The notes under the pieces are model-generated. The model did no database searches and had not been told where the DNA came from. It saw nothing but the letters and a program-made list of their open reading frames with translations. The translations under genes were made by a program, and so were the position numbers. Of a stretch of 7,100 nt of DNA, positions 5,735 to 7,100 are shown piece after piece (within the stretch, counting starts at the first letter, position 1; each line of letters starts with the position of its first letter). Source of the stretch: Candidatus Omnitrophota bacterium (GTDB lineage Bacteria > Ratteibacteria > UBA8468 > B48-G9 > JAFGKM01); NCBI GenBank assembly GCA_023818785.1, contig JAMWCO010000075.1, forward strand, positions 1-7,100, given 5' to 3'.

Positions 5735-7100
5735 TTAGTGTTTAAAATGTCTTGTCCCTGTAAAAATCATAGATATACCAAGTTGATTACATTTTTCTAT
5801 TATATTTTTGTCTTCTTTTGAGCCACCTGGTTGAATTATAGAGGTTACTCCTGCAGAATATGCTATTTCAATACTATCAGAAAAAGGGAAAAATCCATCT
5901 GAAGCAAGAACAATAGGTTTTGGCAATTCTTTAAAATTTTCTTTCATTTTCATAATAGCAATTCTTGTTGAATCATATCTTGACATTTGTCCTGTTCCAA
6001 TTCCTAATGTCTGATTTTTTGTTGCTATTACTACACCATTTGATTTTATAAATTTACATATAATCCAGGCAAATTTTAATGCAGAAATCTCTTCTTCTTG
6101 TGGTTCTCTTTCTGTAACAATTTCAAATTTCTCATAATCTATTCTATCTGCTGTTTGGACTAAAAATCCATCTATAAGTGTTCTAAAATCATATTCATAT
6201 TTTATCTTTTCAGGGCATCTTATAACTCTTAAATCCTGTTTTTTTCTTAAAATTTCAAGTGCTTCTTTTTCATAATCAGGAGCAATAATTATTTCATAAA
6301 ATTTTTTTGTAAAAATTTCAGCAAGTTTTTTGTCAACTTTACTATTAAATCCAACAATGCCACCAAATGCACTTATAGGGTCACATTCAAGTGCCTTTTC
6401 ATATGCTTCTACTAAACTTTTCCCAATAGCAACACCACATGGATTTGTATGTTTAATTATTACACAGGTAGGGTCTTCAAATTGCCAGACAAGATTATAT
6501 GCACTTTCCATATCAATTAAATTGTTAAATGATAATTCTTTCCCTTGAATAATTTCTCTTTTATATTCTTTATTTATAAATCTATACCATGCACCTTTCT
6601 GATGAGGATTTTCACCATATCTTAAGTTTTGAACCTTTATCAATCTTAAATCAATTTCATCTGGCAATATCTCCTTTTCAATCTTATTTGAAAAATAAGA
6701 AGAAATTATATAATCATACTTTGAAGTTAATTTAAAAACTTCTTTCGCACATTTAAAAGAAAAGTTATCACTCACATATCCATTATTTTTCTCCATCTCT
6801 TTGATAAATTCATCATATAAAGAAGAGTTTGTTAAAACACAAACATATTTATAATTCTTTGCTCCTGCCCTTATCATAGTTGGTCCACCAATATCAATGT
6901 TCTCAATTATTTCATCATCACTTTTACCTTTTTTTAATGTTTCCTCAAATGGGTATAAATTACAAACAATTAGTTGAATTGGCTTAATTTCATTTTCTTC
7001 CATTTGTTTTATATGTTCAGATTTCTCTTTTATTGAAAGAATTCCACCATAAATTTTAGGATGAAGTGTTTTTACTCTACCATCAAGTATTTCTGGGAAA
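5735..7100 (-). CDS. purH: Bifunctional AICAR transformylase / IMP cyclohydrolase (PurH), N-terminus beyond the window
   Basis: PurH carries out the last two steps of IMP synthesis: formylation of AICAR from 10-formyl-tetrahydrofolate, then ring closure of FAICAR. The frame is open to the right edge and 455 residues are visible. The Met codon at 7003 is internal, because 'FPEILDGRVKTLHPKIYGG' upstream of it is a PurH signature of the cyclohydrolase (MGS-like) domain. By comparison with the usual ~510-530-residue enzyme, about 55-60 residues are missing. 'NLYPFEET' and 'ENIDIGGPTMIRAGAKN' complete the first domain. The transformylase domain shows 'LRYGENPHQ', 'IKHTNPCGVAIG' (the catalytic Lys-His pair), 'DPISAFGGIVGFN', 'GIGTGQMSR', 'LASDGFFPFSDSIE' and the standard ending 'IFTGTRHFKH'. 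No key motif is lost in the visible part. Its stop is 1 nt before the MPE-PHP gene, so the two form an operon. Confidence 0.97.
   Translation of the reverse strand, partial: FPEILDGRVKTLHPKIYGGILSIKEKSEHIKQMEENEIKPIQLIVCNLYPFEETLKKGKSDDEIIENIDIGGPTMIRAGAKNYKYVCVLTNSSLYDEFIKEMEKNNGYVSDNFSFKCAKEVFKLTSKYDYIISSYFSNKIEKEILPDEIDLRLIKVQNLRYGENPHQKGAWYRFINKEYKREIIQGKELSFNNLIDMESAYNLVWQFEDPTCVIIKHTNPCGVAIGKSLVEAYEKALECDPISAFGGIVGFNSKVDKKLAEIFTKKFYEIIIAPDYEKEALEILRKKQDLRVIRCPEKIKYEYDFRTLIDGFLVQTADRIDYEKFEIVTEREPQEEEISALKFAWIICKFIKSNGVVIATKNQTLGIGTGQMSRYDSTRIAIMKMKENFKELPKPIVLASDGFFPFSDSIEIAYSAGVTSIIQPGGSKEDKNIIEKCNQLGISMIFTGTRHFKH

Noticed and set aside
6330..6548. Plus-strand 72-codon ORF antisense to purH
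   Set aside because: It lies wholly within the conserved transformylase region of purH, shows no recognisable motif, and is a shadow of that reading frame.
7001..7003. ATG at 7003 as the purH start
   Set aside because: The conserved block ending in DGRVKTLHPK lies upstream of it in the same frame, so the gene continues past the right edge.
1..7100. CRISPR arrays, transposon ends, tRNA or rRNA genes, long repeats
   Set aside because: Only low-complexity A/T runs recur; no spaced direct repeats, paired inverted ends, cloverleaf-like segments or rRNA-like stretches were recognised, and coding frames fill the window.

Overview
This is a very AT-rich window, roughly a quarter G+C by eye (not computed). 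It is packed with bacterial-type genes: bacterial bifunctional PurH, a TATAAT-type -10 box, a Shine-Dalgarno site, and ATGA or TAAaATG junctions. Lys, Ile, Phe and Glu dominate the proteins, and AGA and ATA codons are common. An uncultured or deep-branching low-GC bacterium is plausible, but nothing here fixes the phylum. I see no RNA genes, insertion sequences, CRISPR arrays, prophage genes or long repeats.

Layout from left to right. (1) A TPR protein, cut by the left edge, runs rightward and is coupled by an ATGA overlap to a 567-residue GT39/PMT-type polyprenyl-phosphate-dependent glycosyltransferase. (2) A second, different GT-C membrane glycosyltransferase faces it on the minus strand. 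It overlaps the first enzyme tail to tail by 13 bp, and its reading frame is broken once, near 3446-3460. The stretch 2891-3444 looks empty if one only looks for ORFs with start codons, but it is the coding middle of this gene. (3) A 21-bp divergent gap (3700-3720) carries overlapping promoter-like boxes. They serve the broken gene and a rightward glyoxalase II-like metallo-beta-lactamase-fold hydrolase. Both genes appear to be leaderless or nearly so. (4) On the minus strand, purH (cut by the right edge) is followed after 1 nt by a two-domain protein that joins a calcineurin-like phosphoesterase to a PHP phosphoesterase. That gene ends inside the 3' end of the hydrolase gene (12-bp overlap).

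Apart from 21 + 1 nucleotides, every base lies in a coding frame. The left half concerns envelope or surface glycosylation: two GT-C enzymes and a TPR scaffold. The right half is soluble metabolism: the last two steps of IMP synthesis, a dual phosphoesterase and an MBL-fold thioesterase-like enzyme. The points most worth a second look are the MPE-PHP fusion coupled to purH, the frameshifted GT-C gene, and the 21-bp leaderless divergent promoter.
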